Below are positions 54,001-58,770 of a stretch of 64,000 nt of DNA, piece after piece. The position numbers were made by a program, and so were the translations under genes. This stretch comes from Nocardia neocaledoniensis (GTDB lineage Bacteria > Actinomycetota > Actinomycetes > Mycobacteriales > Mycobacteriaceae), in the NCBI RefSeq assembly GCF_003182135.1, contig NZ_QGTL01000001.1:558001-622000 (forward strand). Reading direction: 5' to 3'. Below the pieces are notes generated by a model. That model made no database searches and was not told where the DNA came from. It worked only from the letters and a program-made list of their open reading frames with translations. How positions within the stretch are numbered: the first letter of the stretch is position 1; the number at the start of each line of letters is the position of its first letter.

Positions 54001-57000
54001 CGGCGTTGTCGCGGTGAGAGGTTCGCTGATGTTGGTGACGATGGTCGTCTCGGTCGGGCCGTATCCGTTGCGGAAGACGAGGCCCGGGATCGCGGCGGTC
54101 CACCGCGCGACCAGCTCCGCCGGGCACGCCTCACCACCGACGACCACCACGCGCAGCGCGTCGAGCCCGGTCGGGTCGACCGTCGCGAGCGCGGACGGTG
54201 TGATGATCACATGGGTCACCCGCTCGGCACGCAACAGGTCACCCAGCTCCGCCCCACCGAACACACCGGGCGGCGCGACCACCATGGTCGCGCCGGCGCT
54301 GACGGTGAGCAGCAGCTCCGCGACCGAGATGTCGAACGACGGCGAGGCCACATGCAGCACGCGCGCGTCCGCCGCCGCCAGGTACCGCCCGGCCTGCACG
54401 GACACATAGGTGCTCACCGCGCCGTGCGGGATCACCACACCCTTGGGCAGACCGGTGGTGCCGGAGGTGTAGATGACATAGGCGGGATCGCGCGGATCCA
54501 GGGCGCGGCTGTACATCCCGGGGTGAACCGAGTCGCCGCGCCGGGCATCGACGGCCGCGTCACCCACGGCGGGGTCGTCCGCTACGCCGTGGGTGGCGTG
54601 ATCGTCGGCGGCGAGGGTGAGCCAGTCGACCGTGCCCGGCAGGCCGTCTAGCAGCTCGGTGACCGTGATGCCCGCTGCCGCACCGGAATCCGACAGCATG
54701 TGGGCGATCCGGTCGGCGGGGTAGTTCGGGTCGACGGGTAGGAAGGCGGCGCCGGACTTCACCACGGCCCAGACAGCGCTCACCGAGGCGGCCGAACGGG
54801 GAATGCTCACCGCGACGATGTCGCCGGGGCCGATGCCGCGCGCGCTCAACCGGGCCGCGAGCCGGGTCGCGGTGGCGTCGAGTTCGCCGTAGGTCAGGGT
54901 GCGGTCGCCGTCGCGGAGGGCGATCGCGGCGGGGTCTGTGGCGGCGCGCGTCAGCAGCTCGGGGAGAAGCGGTGCGGGCGTGACGGTTCCGCCGTGCCGG
55001 GTGGTGAGGGCGGCGAGTTCACCGTCGAGCAGCAGCGGCAGGTCGGCGACCGCCGTGGTCGGCGCGGCGGCGATCCCGGCGAGCAGGCCGGTGAAGCGGC
55101 GCACCATGGCGGCGACCGTCGGCTCGTCGAACAGATCTGTGGCATAGGAGAACTCGCCGGACAGACCGGTGGCGGTGTCGCGCAGGGTCACCGAGAGGTC
55201 GAACTTCTCGATGTCGTAGGGCAGGTCGACGGCGGCGGCGCGCAGGCCGGGCAGCTCGAAGGTGGCGGGCGGCAGGTTCAGCAGCGACAGCGCCACCTGG
55301 AACAGCGGATGCCGCCCGGCCGAGCGCGCGGGGGCGAGCACCTCGACGAGCCGCTCGAACGGCAGGGTGGTGTGCGCGAACGCCGCGACATCGTCGGCGC
55401 GGACGCGGCCGAGCAGCTCGGCGAAGGATTCCGCGCCGTCCACCCGGGTCCGCAGAACCGCCGTGTTGACGAACATGCCGATCACGTCGTCGAGTTCGGC
55501 GGCGCCACGACCGGCGACCGGCGTGCCGATCGCGACATCGGCGCTGCCCGACAGGCGCGCGAGGAGCACCGACAGCGTCGCGTGCAGGACCATGAACAAG
55601 GTCGCGCCCTGCTCGGCGGCAAGGGAATTCAGCGCGGCGACCAGGTCGGCGTCGAGCTCGAACTCGATCCGCCTGCCCCGCATCGACGCCACAGCGGGCC
55701 TGGACCGGTCGGTCGGCAGGCTCGTCTCGTCCGGCAGGTCCGCGAGTGTCTCTCGCCAGTAGGCGATGTCGCGGCCCGCGCGCGAGTCGGGGTCGTCCTC
55801 CGCGCCGAGCAGCGCGCGCTGCCACAGCGCGTAGTCGGCGTACTGCACCGGCAGCGGCGCCCACGCAGGGGCGACGCCACCCGTCCGGGCCTGATAGGCC
55901 GCCATGGTGTCGCGCACCAGTGGCCCGGCCGACCAGCCGTCGGCGGCGATGTGATGCACCACCAGCACGAGCACCTGGTCACCGTCGACCTCGAACAGCC
56001 GCACCCGCAGCGGCGGCGCGACCGTCACATCGAATCCGCGCTCGACCACGGCCGCCAGCTCCGCCGGAAGATCCTCGGCGGCAACGCGAATCGGGGTGAG
56101 CAAACCGAGGTCCGCCGTCGCACTCCCGAGGACGGACGCGGCCTCGATGCCGATCGCCACCCCCGCGTCGGGCCAGCCGGTCTCCACCGGGCCCTCGAGG
56201 CCGACCGCGACGCCCGATCCCGGCCACCCGCCGAGACCGTCGTCCCCGGACACGCCGGCGTGCTCGGCTCTCCGGTACGACGTACCCCGCTCGGCGGCGG
56301 AATCAGCACCGGCCTCGGTACGTGCGCCGATCGAGTCGTCCTGCGCCGTCGCTCCGGTCGACGTCGCGGTGCCGTTCGCGGCGCGGCGGCGGCCACCGTG
56401 GTCCACGACTTCCGGAGCTCCCACCGAGCGCGCCTCGGCGGCGAGCGCGGCCAAGGCCTCCTCCGGCGTGAGGACGTGCTGCGTGCCCACCCCGTCGATC
56501 TCGGGATACACCGTGCGCAGGACTTCGTGCCGGGCGAGCAAATCGCCCACCGCCGCGCGCAACGCCGCCAGGTCCAGCGCGCCGGACAGGCGCACCGCGA
56601 TCGGGATGTTGTAGGCGCCGGAGTCCGGATCGAAGCGGTTCAGGAACCACATCCGCTGCTGCGCGGGCGAGAGCGGCAGCACCTCGGGACGGGGTCCGGC
56701 CACCAGCGCCGGGCGGTCGTCCACCTGCCCGTCGTCGATCAGCTGGGCCAGCACGGCGACGGTCGGGCTGTCGAAGAAGTCCCGGACATCCACGCGCACA
56801 CCGAAACCCGCCTGCAACCGGGCGATGGCGCGCGTCGCGATGAGCGAGTTGCCGCCGAGGCGGAAGAAGTCGTCGTCCGCGCCGACGGCCTCGACGCCGA
56901 GCAACTCGGCGAACAGCTCGGCCACCGCGCGTTCGGTCGCGGTCTCCGGCGCACGGAACTCGGCCGCCGCCGCCCGGAAGTCCGGCTCCGGCAGGGCCTT

Positions 57001-58770
57001 GCGGTCGAGCTTGCCGCTGGCATTGATCGGCATGGCGGGCAGCTGGACGAACAGCGACGGCACCATGTACTCCGGCATCGACGCCTTCGCGTGCGCGGCC
57101 AGCTCTGCCTCGTCGAGCTCCGCCCCGTCGACACTGACCACATAGCCGACCAGCGCCTCCCCCGCCGCGTGCCGGTGCAGGATCACCGCGGCATTGCCGA
57201 CGCGCGGATGCGCGGCCACCACCGCCTCGATCTCCCCGAGCTCGATCCGCAGGCCGCGCAGCTTCACCTGGAAGTCGGTGCGCCCCAGGTACTCCAGCTC
57301 ACCACCCAGCTCACGCACGAGGTCACCGGTGCGGTACATCCGTTCGCCGGGCGCACCGAACGGGTTGGCCACGAACCGGTCGGCGGTCAGCCCCGGCCGC
57401 GCGACATAGCCGCGCGCCAGCTGCACACCCGACAGATACAGCTCGCCGACCACCCCGGCGGGCACCCGGTCGAGGTTCTCGTCGAGCACCAGCAGACCGG
57501 TGTCGTCGGCCGGACCGCCGATCGGCACCGACACCTCGTCGGCGGCGGTCACCTCGTGTGCGGTGACGTCGACCGCCGCCTCGGTCGGTCCGTACAGATT
57601 GTGCAGCGCGGCCCCCGACAGCGCGCGCAGGCGGGCGGCGGTGGCGGCGGGCAACGCCTCACCGGAGGCGAAGACCAGCCGCATCGACGACAGATCCACC
57701 GGCGACTCGGCGAGCTCACCCACGAACGCCGCCAGCATCGACGGCACGAAGTGCGTCACGCTCACCCGGCGCTCGGCGATCAGCGCGGCCAGATAGGCCG
57801 GGTCACCGTGGCGGCCGGGCTCGGCCACCACCAGTTCGGCGCCGATCTGCAAGGGCCAGAACAGCTCCCACACCGACACGTCGAAGGTGTACGGCGTCTT
57901 CTGCAGCACCACGTCGGCCGCCGACAGCGGGTACCGGCGCTGGCGCCAGTCCAGATTCGCCACGATGGCGCCGTGGGTGACGGCGACGCCCTTGGGCCGG
58001 CCCGTGGACCCCGACGTGAAGATGACGTAGGCGGTGTTGCCCGCGACGGCGCCGCCGTCGACCACTTCGGGCGCCGCGGACCAGTCGACGTCGTCGGTGC
58101 GCAGGACCGCGCACCCGGTGAGCTCCGGCTCGTCGCAGGCGCGCGTCACCACCACGACCGGCCGCGCCACCTCGAGCACGTAGCGCAGCCGCTCCGCCGG
58201 GTGATCCGGATCCAGCGGCACGTACGCGCCGCCCGCGCGCACGATCGCGTGCACGGCGACGATCAGCTCGACACCGCGCCGCATCGCCAGCCCGACCAGC
58301 GCCTCCGGACCGACGCCGAGGTCCACCAGCCGGGCGGCCAATGCCCGCACCCTGGTATCGAATTCGGCATAGGTCAGCGTGGTGTCGCCGAAGCGCACCG
58401 CGACGGCGTCCGGGGTGCGGTCCACCTGCTCGGTGAATCGGTCGACCAGCGTCGGCGCGGTCGGCACCGTCAGACCCAGGACCGCCATCGCCTCGTCGGC
58501 GAGCGCGACCAGCAGGGCGCCGAAGGTCCCGTCGGCCGCGTCGACCACACCGGGGAACAGTTCGGCCAGCACCACCTGCACGAGGGTCTCGGGGTCCAGC
58601 GCGCCACCGGTCAGCTCGGCCATGGTCGTGAGCTGCGCGTCCAGGTCGGCGAACGACACCGACGTCGCACCGAACTCCACCGCGATCCGCGTCGGCTCCA
58701 GCACAGCGACCGCCGCCACCAGCGCCGCCAACTGCTCTGTTCCCGCGCGCGCCGGAGTGGTGTTGGTCAT
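35188..58770 (-). CDS. Seven-module nonribosomal peptide synthetase, 7,860 residues
   Basis: A single protein of roughly 0.8 MDa. ATG 58770 (MTNTTPARAG) has GGAAGG upstream. Domain order: N-terminal extension - A1-PCP1 - (C-A-PCP) x6 - TE. All seven A domains have an A3 motif of the TSGS/TTG.PKG type and the A10 Lys (GKLDR or GKLDV). All six C domains have HHIxADG. All seven PCPs have the phosphopantetheine Ser (GGNSL, or GGTSL in PCP2), at about residues 642, 1820, 3086, 4181, 5374, 6445 and 7539. There is no starter C, E, MT, Cy or Ox domain. The TE has GWSLGG. By-eye codes suggest Ser-?-Gln-?-Ser-?-Gln. Several A and C domains carry Ala/Gly/Asp-rich insertions of 30-105 residues. No MbtH, exporter or tailoring gene adjoins it. 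The product is unknown: a heptapeptide, lipopeptide or siderophore-like compound. Confidence 0.95.
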   Translation of the reverse strand: MTNTTPARAGTEQLAALVAAVAVLEPTRIAVEFGATSVSFADLDAQLTTMAELTGGALDPETLVQVVLAELFPGVVDAADGTFGALLVALADEAMAVLGLTVPTAPTLVDRFTEQVDRTPDAVAVRFGDTTLTYAEFDTRVRALAARLVDLGVGPEALVGLAMRRGVELIVAVHAIVRAGGAYVPLDPDHPAERLRYVLEVARPVVVVTRACDEPELTGCAVLRTDDVDWSAAPEVVDGGAVAGNTAYVIFTSGSTGRPKGVAVTHGAIVANLDWRQRRYPLSAADVVLQKTPYTFDVSVWELFWPLQIGAELVVAEPGRHGDPAYLAALIAERRVSVTHFVPSMLAAFVGELAESPVDLSSMRLVFASGEALPAATAARLRALSGAALHNLYGPTEAAVDVTAHEVTAADEVSVPIGGPADDTGLLVLDENLDRVPAGVVGELYLSGVQLARGYVARPGLTADRFVANPFGAPGERMYRTGDLVRELGGELEYLGRTDFQVKLRGLRIELGEIEAVVAAHPRVGNAAVILHRHAAGEALVGYVVSVDGAELDEAELAAHAKASMPEYMVPSLFVQLPAMPINASGKLDRKALPEPDFRAAAAEFRAPETATERAVAELFAELLGVEAVGADDDFFRLGGNSLIATRAIARLQAGFGVRVDVRDFFDSPTVAVLAQLIDDGQVDDRPALVAGPRPEVLPLSPAQQRMWFLNRFDPDSGAYNIPIAVRLSGALDLAALRAAVGDLLARHEVLRTVYPEIDGVGTQHVLTPEEALAALAAEARSVGAPEVVDHGGRRRAANGTATSTGATAQDDSIGARTEAGADSAAERGTSYRRAEHAGVSGDDGLGGWPGSGVAVGLEGPVETGWPDAGVAIGIEAASVLGSATADLGLLTPIRVAAEDLPAELAAVVERGFDVTVAPPLRVRLFEVDGDQVLVLVVHHIAADGWSAGPLVRDTMAAYQARTGGVAPAWAPLPVQYADYALWQRALLGAEDDPDSRAGRDIAYWRETLADLPDETSLPTDRSRPAVASMRGRRIEFELDADLVAALNSLAAEQGATLFMVLHATLSVLLARLSGSADVAIGTPVAGRGAAELDDVIGMFVNTAVLRTRVDGAESFAELLGRVRADDVAAFAHTTLPFERLVEVLAPARSAGRHPLFQVALSLLNLPPATFELPGLRAAAVDLPYDIEKFDLSVTLRDTATGLSGEFSYATDLFDEPTVAAMVRRFTGLLAGIAAAPTTAVADLPLLLDGELAALTTRHGGTVTPAPLLPELLTRAATDPAAIALRDGDRTLTYGELDATATRLAARLSARGIGPGDIVAVSIPRSAASVSAVWAVVKSGAAFLPVDPNYPADRIAHMLSDSGAAAGITVTELLDGLPGTVDWLTLAADDHATHGVADDPAVGDAAVDARRGDSVHPGMYSRALDPRDPAYVIYTSGTTGLPKGVVIPHGAVSTYVSVQAGRYLAAADARVLHVASPSFDISVAELLLTVSAGATMVVAPPGVFGGAELGDLLRAERVTHVIITPSALATVDPTGLDALRVVVVGGEACPAELVARWTAAIPGLVFRNGYGPTETTIVTNISEPLTATTPITLGAPVEGTTELVLDERLRPVPVGVVGELYIAGAQLANGYHRRPVLTAGRFVANPHGAPGERMYRTGDTVRWVRRDSGHDLEYLGRNDFQVKVRGFRIELGEIDAVLARHAAVDFAATLGHRTEAGATVLVSYVVPAAGAAVDTGALVAHVAAHLPAHMVPAAIVALDAVPLTPVGKLDRSALPAPVFETAVYRAPETPAEQVVAAAFAEVLGVARVGRDDDFFDLGGTSLLATRLTARLGADLDLRVPVRQLFDTSTVRALAGTVDRLRGTGSGPALVAGPRPEVLPLSPAQQRMWFLNRFDPGSATDNIPLAVRLTGDLDLNALHAALVDVLHRHEVLRTRYPERDGHPIAEIMAADGLLPEVLPRVVTPDALPDAVRDAATTGFDLTIDAPIRATLLRVAPGPTAAAGLATADPDGGAVGAGSAADAPVSEPTDAAGLATADAEHGAVGSGLAKAVVGGVVPTADAEYVLVIVLHHIAADGFSFGPLVRDVLVAYGARAAKEAPRWAPLPVQYADYALWQHAVLGDAADPESEVARQLAFWTRTLAGVPEQLELPTDRIRPAVASRRGDTHPVTIDAGTHRALAELARAHGVTVFMAAHALFAVLLARLSATTDIAIGTPVAGRGDRALDDLIGMFVNTLVLRTDVAPGLPFAELIARVRETDLAAFGHAEVPFERLVEVLDPVRSTARNPLFQVMLSLNEDTPRAASLPGLAVSGFELPTGVAKFDLELALTEHRDESGAPAGISGAFVYATDLFDPATVAGFAARLHRLLDAVLIDPARPVGDIDLLDASESAEILTAWNDTGAAFDRTATLPALLAARAAETPHAIAVVVDADPAERRAGSAGLGAPGRSAAATVSQTMESLGSAAESHDAAADPRGEGADGQLPPGRRGAVERAGRGRQHGVEERAEGGESDSGAAEYLTLTYAEFAARVARLARHLISLGAGPGAVVAIALPRGIDQLVAVHAVLAAGAAYVPVDPGHPADRITYVLETTAPVCVLTATEQAAPLGDSALALDTLDLSDLPDHPIADDERLTPLRPDHLAYVLFTSGSTGRPKGVAVPHRAVVNQLLWLQTEYTLTADDVVLQKTPFTFDASVWELLWPLQAGARLVLATADGHRDPAYLAEATARHRATVVQYVPSVLAAVVAEPAPRDSLRLVFAGGEALTADLARRVRDASGARVVNLYGPTETAIQVTTHEVGAEPSASVPIGSPVANTRVYVLDSRLRPVPAGVPGELYVAGAQLADGYHARCDLTAERFVADPFGTGERLYRTGDLVTWRTGPEGPALHYLGRTDFQVKLRGLRIEPAEIEAALSAVPGVRRAAVLVRSDAGRPDQLVAYVVPAGARFHADAEGAADPRHDPAATRLAGAAGSLADGHGAADSLVGPAGGAGAQLTSSAAASPAPTATELDAAVAAVLPSYMVPGAYVFLDELPVNSSGKLDVRALPAPDLPEREYREPVTTTERIVADAFAGVLGAQRVGATDDFFALGGNSLVATQVAARLGTALDARVPVRELFEASTVEALAARLDTLSGTGSRRGPVAGQRPQRIPLSPAQQRMWFLHRFDPESTAYLIPVAIRLSGDLDSAALRGALGDLVARHETLRTTYPEFDGQATQHVGAPFVPDLPVTELTADAVPAAVAAALTGGFDITTEVPVRARLLRVTPTEHVLVLVVHHIAADGWSMAPLTRDLVTAYAARAAGATPRLPALRVHYADYALWQVEGLGSADDPDAPLARQLAYWTDRLAGLPDVLTLPADRRRPLIASQRGGTFTAGFDAELHRGIDQLARSRRATPFMVLHAALAVLLARLSAGSDIVVGTPVAGRGHRELDEIVGMFVNTLVLRAQVPTDAPFAAVLDQIRANDLDAFEHADVPFESLVDAINPARSQGYSPLYQVSLALQNQRVGDFELPGLTLSGVELPDAPIAVDLDFTFVDHYATDGAAAGLDLELRYATDLFDAGTIADLVAMLERVLRAAVTAPGTAVGDLPLLDGAERAALLAGPHGDLVPLDRPLAELGVRAPLAALLLDAAAARDPHAVAAVADGTEITYGALAARANRLARRLIECGVGPETAVAVAVPRGIELLVVLHGVLAAGGVYVPIDPAQPADRIGHVLATAAPRLVVTAHAGDLDHVDSGIRSATASVHFAAASRSGFAVLTVAQLEDPARPPAHGGPVTDAERLAPLHPDHPAYALFTSGSTGLPKGVLVSHRAVVNELCWLRGEYELTSADRLLQRAPLTFDVSLWELLCPALLGATLVLLRPGGHLDLAYQAAVIREQRVTVVEIVPSVLAAMLAEGLAEDLRGLRMLHVGGEELPAALASTVLATLPGELHNTYGPTEVAITSTFQRITAPVERTELPIGRPTWNVRAYVLDERLHPVPAGVTGELYLAGDQLARGYLGRPELTADRFVADPFAPEDAAGTRMYRTGDLVRRDRDGALVYLGRNDFQVKIRGLRIELGEIEAALGDAPGVTHATVVPATNDAGRQCLVAYVAGAVDVTVVRAHVAARVPAYMVPAHLVVLDTVPLNAAGKLDRAALPAADLSTTTAYVAPRPGPQTVLAGVIADLLGQSRIGADDDFFAVGGNSLLAMRLVARANAALGSALDVRDVFDAPTVAGLAERAVGSAEQLPPLVAADPRPDRIPLSPAQTRLWLLNRIDPGSAVYTLPIALRLTGDLDTEALWAALRDVLARHESLRTVFPEDGEGPTQVVLPVEKVLPDATVRHVADPALADTVREIVGAGYDLTTQPPVRVALLRTSRAGAPGPSAVARADHGASVRNDVAGAQARRTGAAVETVVRDGAMVVGTPRTGAVADGAGRGWRNGAATTHGTADGGGGHHDEARAAEHVLVLAVHHIAADGVSTVPLARDLITAYAARSTGTAPGWDPLPVQYPDFALWQHAVLGDAADPSSRLGLQLSHWRDELAGLAPVLELATDRPRPAVRGGAGAAVGFEVPPGVVAGIEELARRHGVSTFMVAHAAFAVLLSRHGAGSDIVVGTPVAGRADAALDDLVGMFVNTLVLRTTVDGDAGFAELLAAVRAADLRAFAHADLPFERLVDELNPVRSTAYSPLVQVMLAFEHRDDTVIDLPGLRVEAYDLPAATTQFDLSLALTETGAAGEPGLRGWLRYATDLFDADTVTAFGDRFVRVLAAVVADDTAPVGEIDLLAPAELAQLATWNDTAAPLDTAATLDALFTAQARRTPDAVALEFEGERLGYGEFAARVARLARWLIGAGVGPGAIVGVGLPRGLDLLVAIYAAQAAGAAYLPLDPDHPADRTAHVLATAAPVLVLAGADFAAPVPVVDPAGIDLAGYSAEPVTDADRLRPLRGADLAYVLFTSGSTGMPKGVAVTHTAIVNRLRWMQDTYRLDATATVLQKTPITFDVSVWELFWPLQIGATLVIARPDGHRDPAYLAEVITRTGVDVAHFVPSMLAAFLAEPAAAHCVSLRQVFASGEALPAADAQRLRALLPGVAVHNLYGPTEAAVDVTFHEVTDADTVTVPIGAPVANTALHVLDARLRPVPIGVPGELYLAGVQLARGYLNRPDLSADRFVANPYGEPGARMYRTGDLVVRTRSGELEYLGRTDFQVKLRGLRIELGEIEAALAGLEAVDRAVVTVRDDGTGDYLTAYLVPANDDADADRSRVADQGSDAATAGVVDGTTGQAGGSAGRDGRVGAGDVAGLRVPVENSTGTGRSIDLDGVKAALQRILPAYMVPSAFVVLAELPVNSSGKLDRRALPAPELVAREFRAPATSSEQVVAAVFAEVLGLERVGADDDFFDLGGNSLLATRVAARLGAALDRQVPVARIFEAPAVSALAAVLETTAATGRRALVAGERPARIPLSPAQQRMWFLNRFDPESAGYNVPIAVRLTGAVDLAAVAAAVDDLVERHEVLRTYYPETADGPVQHILPAAEAGVALRVQPIAADDVVDAVTALAATTFDVTAGVPWQVVLYRISDDTAVLAVVVHHISADGSSVPPLVRDLMTAYLARSEGRAPRWTPLPVQYADYALWQRAVLGEETDPTSVAARQLEFWRGELADLPDELALPLDRPRPAVRTLAGGTVPVTVDAATHARLNELAKAAGATLFMVVHTAFAALLGRLSGSGDITVGTPVAGRGEAALEDLIGMFVNTLVFRTRLRAGETFGELLSRQRGTDLAVFANADVPFERLVEVLDPARSTARHPLFQVGFSFQNFERAELALPGITVSAVDTDSALSQFDLHLIVSDEHTADGAAAGITGVLTYADDVFDTETAASIAGRLQRLLSAVAAAPDTELDALDVLEPAERTRILTAWNATAHEVDRAATLLTPFRARARANPEATALVSEDITITYGELDARVNRLARYLTATGVGPDALVALAIRRSVDLVVAMYAVVTAGGAYVPIDPDHPADRIAQVLDTARPQLVLTTARDEFDSPAAELATGGSRVVVLDDIDLAGLPDHPVADTELRAPLRDSNLAYVLFTSGSTGRPKGVAMSHAGIRNQLAWLLERYELDSGDVYLQKSAATFDLSVWGYFAPLGAGATLVLASPDGHRDPLYLAELVAARRVTVVDSVPSMLSLLAAHATAEHLASLRLVLAIGEALTPDTVTALRAKTAAAVHNLYGPTEAAVSVTAWPADAATGPTVPIGVPGWNTRVYVLDERLRPVAPGVAGELYLAGEQLARGYLGRPDLSADRFVADPFPAVPGGGPASGARMYRTGDLVRWTRDGVLIYLDRIDFQVKFRGQRIELGEIETALRSLPGVSQAAAVVSASPTGDRLVGYAVPTPDAELDPARLRAGVAAVLPSYMVPSVIVVLDAFPLNTSGKLDRKALPTPEFVARPFRAPVTAAQRAVAEVFGAVLGRAHVGLDDDFFDLGGNSLVATRVAARLGTALSTRVPVRTLFEASTVADLAAVLAHRAGSGAGLALTAGPRPHRVPLSAAQQRMWLLNRLDPDSAAYNIPIAVRLRGDVDAGALAAAVTDVLDRHEVLRTAYPAVDGIGHQAVWQFVPTPVVETVDPIAVPAVVAAEIGRGFDVTAAPPVRVRVLRCAPDEVVLVVVIHHISADGFSAGPLLRDTTAAYLARRAGIEPGWAPLEVQYADYTLWQRAVLGDERDPASLAARQVRFWRAELDGLPGLLELPTDRPRPALASHRGASVDAVVAPEIWQRAGQLARRAEASPFMVAHAALAALLARLSGSADIAIGTPVAGRGDAALDDLVGMFVNTLVLRTAVDPAASFTDLLGRARRVDLDAFENADVPFERLVDVLDPVRSTGHSPLFQVMLAFQNLDATPAEVALPDLTVTGLDTATAVAKFDLDLVLTDTAEGGCALSLTYATDLFDAATADRIAASFVRLLDAVTADPDGAIGEVDLLTEADRAMLDTWCDTVVPVSGAVLPTAFDRQVAATPDAVALTDGDADLTYAEFGARVNRLARHLVAQGVGPDTAVAVAARRSPDLLVAVHAVLAAGGAYVPIDPDHPAERITRILRIAQPICVLTTSRDAADLPAFDADRSGGLPWLDVVELDALDLTALPSGPLTDAERTQPLRPEHTAYVIFTSGSTGLPKGVGVPHRAIVGHLDWMATEFGFAPGDTVLHKTPITFDASIWELLLPPRVGARTVIARPGGHGDPAYLAALIARHGVDTAQFAPTLLAAFLAEPAVDAGAQGGEWLSDDAPEHSGSRGRPASLRRVFAGGEALPAASAQRARAILGADVINLYGPTETTVQVSTHVVGDDDQLTVPIGGPVAGTTLYVLDARLRRVPPGVVGELYVGGGQLAHGYVGAPELTAERFVPDPYAGPGARMYRTGDLVRLRIGENGSPALDYVGRGDRQVKLNGQRVELGEVEAALLRQAGVAQAAAAVVSGVGADRLVGYVVIGADSPGAQADPAGLRAALAAELPGYLVPATVLVLDEFPVNTSGKLDRAALPLPHLRQAAYRGPITETERLVATEFARVLDLDRIGMDDNFFDLGGNSLTAVQLSARLSDALGVAVPVAWFFTDPTPGVVVERLRAADETADDAFAVLLPLRAGGRGAPLFCIHPVGGVSWSFAGLTRHLDPERPVYGLQSPALTAAEPLPETIEDWARRYIEAIRTVQPEGPYHLLGWSLGGLLAHAVATGLQADGEQVASLAMMDSWLGAEPAQTPAPTIGDLLGGLAGDDLDIGWDELVATDLGGPLAGLDRARLTRVIDAATASMAMVDEYRPRRFDGDLVYFAATVDDPTGARGAATWTHAVTGTVHRHGIDATHWAMAGERALARIAAVLDGAESALAQRDQDEPVNGADRTARADARAGAMGA
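36030..39280 (-). other. NRPS module 7: C-A-PCP, Gln-like
   Basis: C motif HHISADGFS. A4 is ITFDASIWELL. The pocket reads D A W Q F G L V Q K, one residue from module 3 and two from the classic Gln code. A short insertion (DAGAQGGEWLSDDAPEHSGS, about 37045-37100) lies before the LRRVFAGGEAL segment. The last PCP (GGNSL) feeds the TE. Confidence 0.7.
39285..42500 (-). other. NRPS module 6: C-A-PCP, acidic pocket, specificity unassigned
   Basis: C motif HHISADGSS. A4 is ATFDLSVWGYF. The pocket reads D L W D L I L V S K; Asp at the 278-equivalent position may fit a basic substrate. No known code matches. PCP motif GGNSL. Confidence 0.7.
42505..46090 (-). other. NRPS module 5: C-A-PCP, predicted Ser
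   Basis: C motif HHIAADGVS, directly after a Gly/Ala/Arg-rich insertion of about 80 residues (about 45450-45730). The pocket reads D V W H F S L V D K, identical to module 1. Another insertion (about 42920-43110) sits in the A C-terminal subdomain. Confidence 0.8.
46105..49365 (-). other. NRPS module 4: C-A-PCP, acidic pocket, specificity unassigned
   Basis: C motif HHIAADGWS. A4 is LTFDVSLWELL. The pocket reads D V W E H G T I T K; Glu at the 278-equivalent position suggests a basic or amine side chain (Orn/Lys-like), but no known code matches. PCP motif GGNSL. Confidence 0.7.
49370..53160 (-). other. NRPS module 3: C-A-PCP, Gln-like
   Basis: C motif HHIAADGFS, preceded by an insertion containing a duplicated 53-bp unit. 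The A domain has an insertion of about 85 residues before its LTYAEF strand (about 51228-51495) and another in its C-terminal subdomain (about 49790-49955). The pocket reads D A W Q F G L I Q K, one change from the known glutamine code DAWQFGLIDK. Confidence 0.7.
52643..52782. repeat. Duplicated 53-bp unit inside the C3 domain insertion
   Basis: CCGACCGCCCC...GTCGG occurs at 52643-52695 and 52730-52782 (period 87 bp, 29 codons) with several mismatches. It encodes the repeated peptide AAGLATAD..GAVG.G. It lies just before the HHIAADG strand and shows in-frame tandem duplication within the insertion. Confidence 0.75.
53165..56710 (-). other. NRPS module 2: C-A-PCP, specificity unassigned
   Basis: The C domain has HHIAADGWS and a low-complexity insertion of about 105 residues (about 56100-56420). 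The A domain is atypical: A4 is PSFDISVAELL (Ala at the position that is Trp in the other six) and A3 is YTSGTTGLPKG. The pocket reads D I A I V G G I V K, which I cannot assign. The PCP motif is GGTSL. Confidence 0.75.
56735..58454 (-). other. NRPS module 1: A-PCP, predicted Ser
   Basis: Loading module. A4 reads YTFDVSVWELF. Pocket residues read by eye against the GrsA-Phe frame are D V W H F S L V D K, matching the known serine code. The PCP Ser codon is near 56847. There is no preceding condensation domain, so the chain starts with a free amino group or is acylated in trans. Confidence 0.8.
58455..58770 (-). other. NRPS N-terminal extension (residues 1-106)
   Basis: About 106 residues precede A1. 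Part of it (LEPTRIAVEFGATSVSFADL) looks like the first strand region of an adenylation domain, followed by a helical segment (ALDPETLVQVVLAELFPG) with no match to a C domain. It may be a remnant of an earlier domain, or a docking/assembly element. I recall similar openings in other Rhodococcus/Nocardia NRPSs. Confidence 0.6.

Noticed and set aside
53100..56720. Recent gene conversion between NRPS modules 2 and 3
   Set aside because: The C-domain starts encode identical peptides (AGPRPEVLPLSPAQQRMWF), but the DNA differs at many synonymous positions, so the similarity is old duplication under selection.
35188..58770. Epimerisation or methyltransferase domains in the NRPS
   Set aside because: Each PCP is followed directly by a C-domain start (PLSPAQ/PLSAAQ) with HHIxADG, or by the TE. 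No E-type or SAM-binding motifs were seen.
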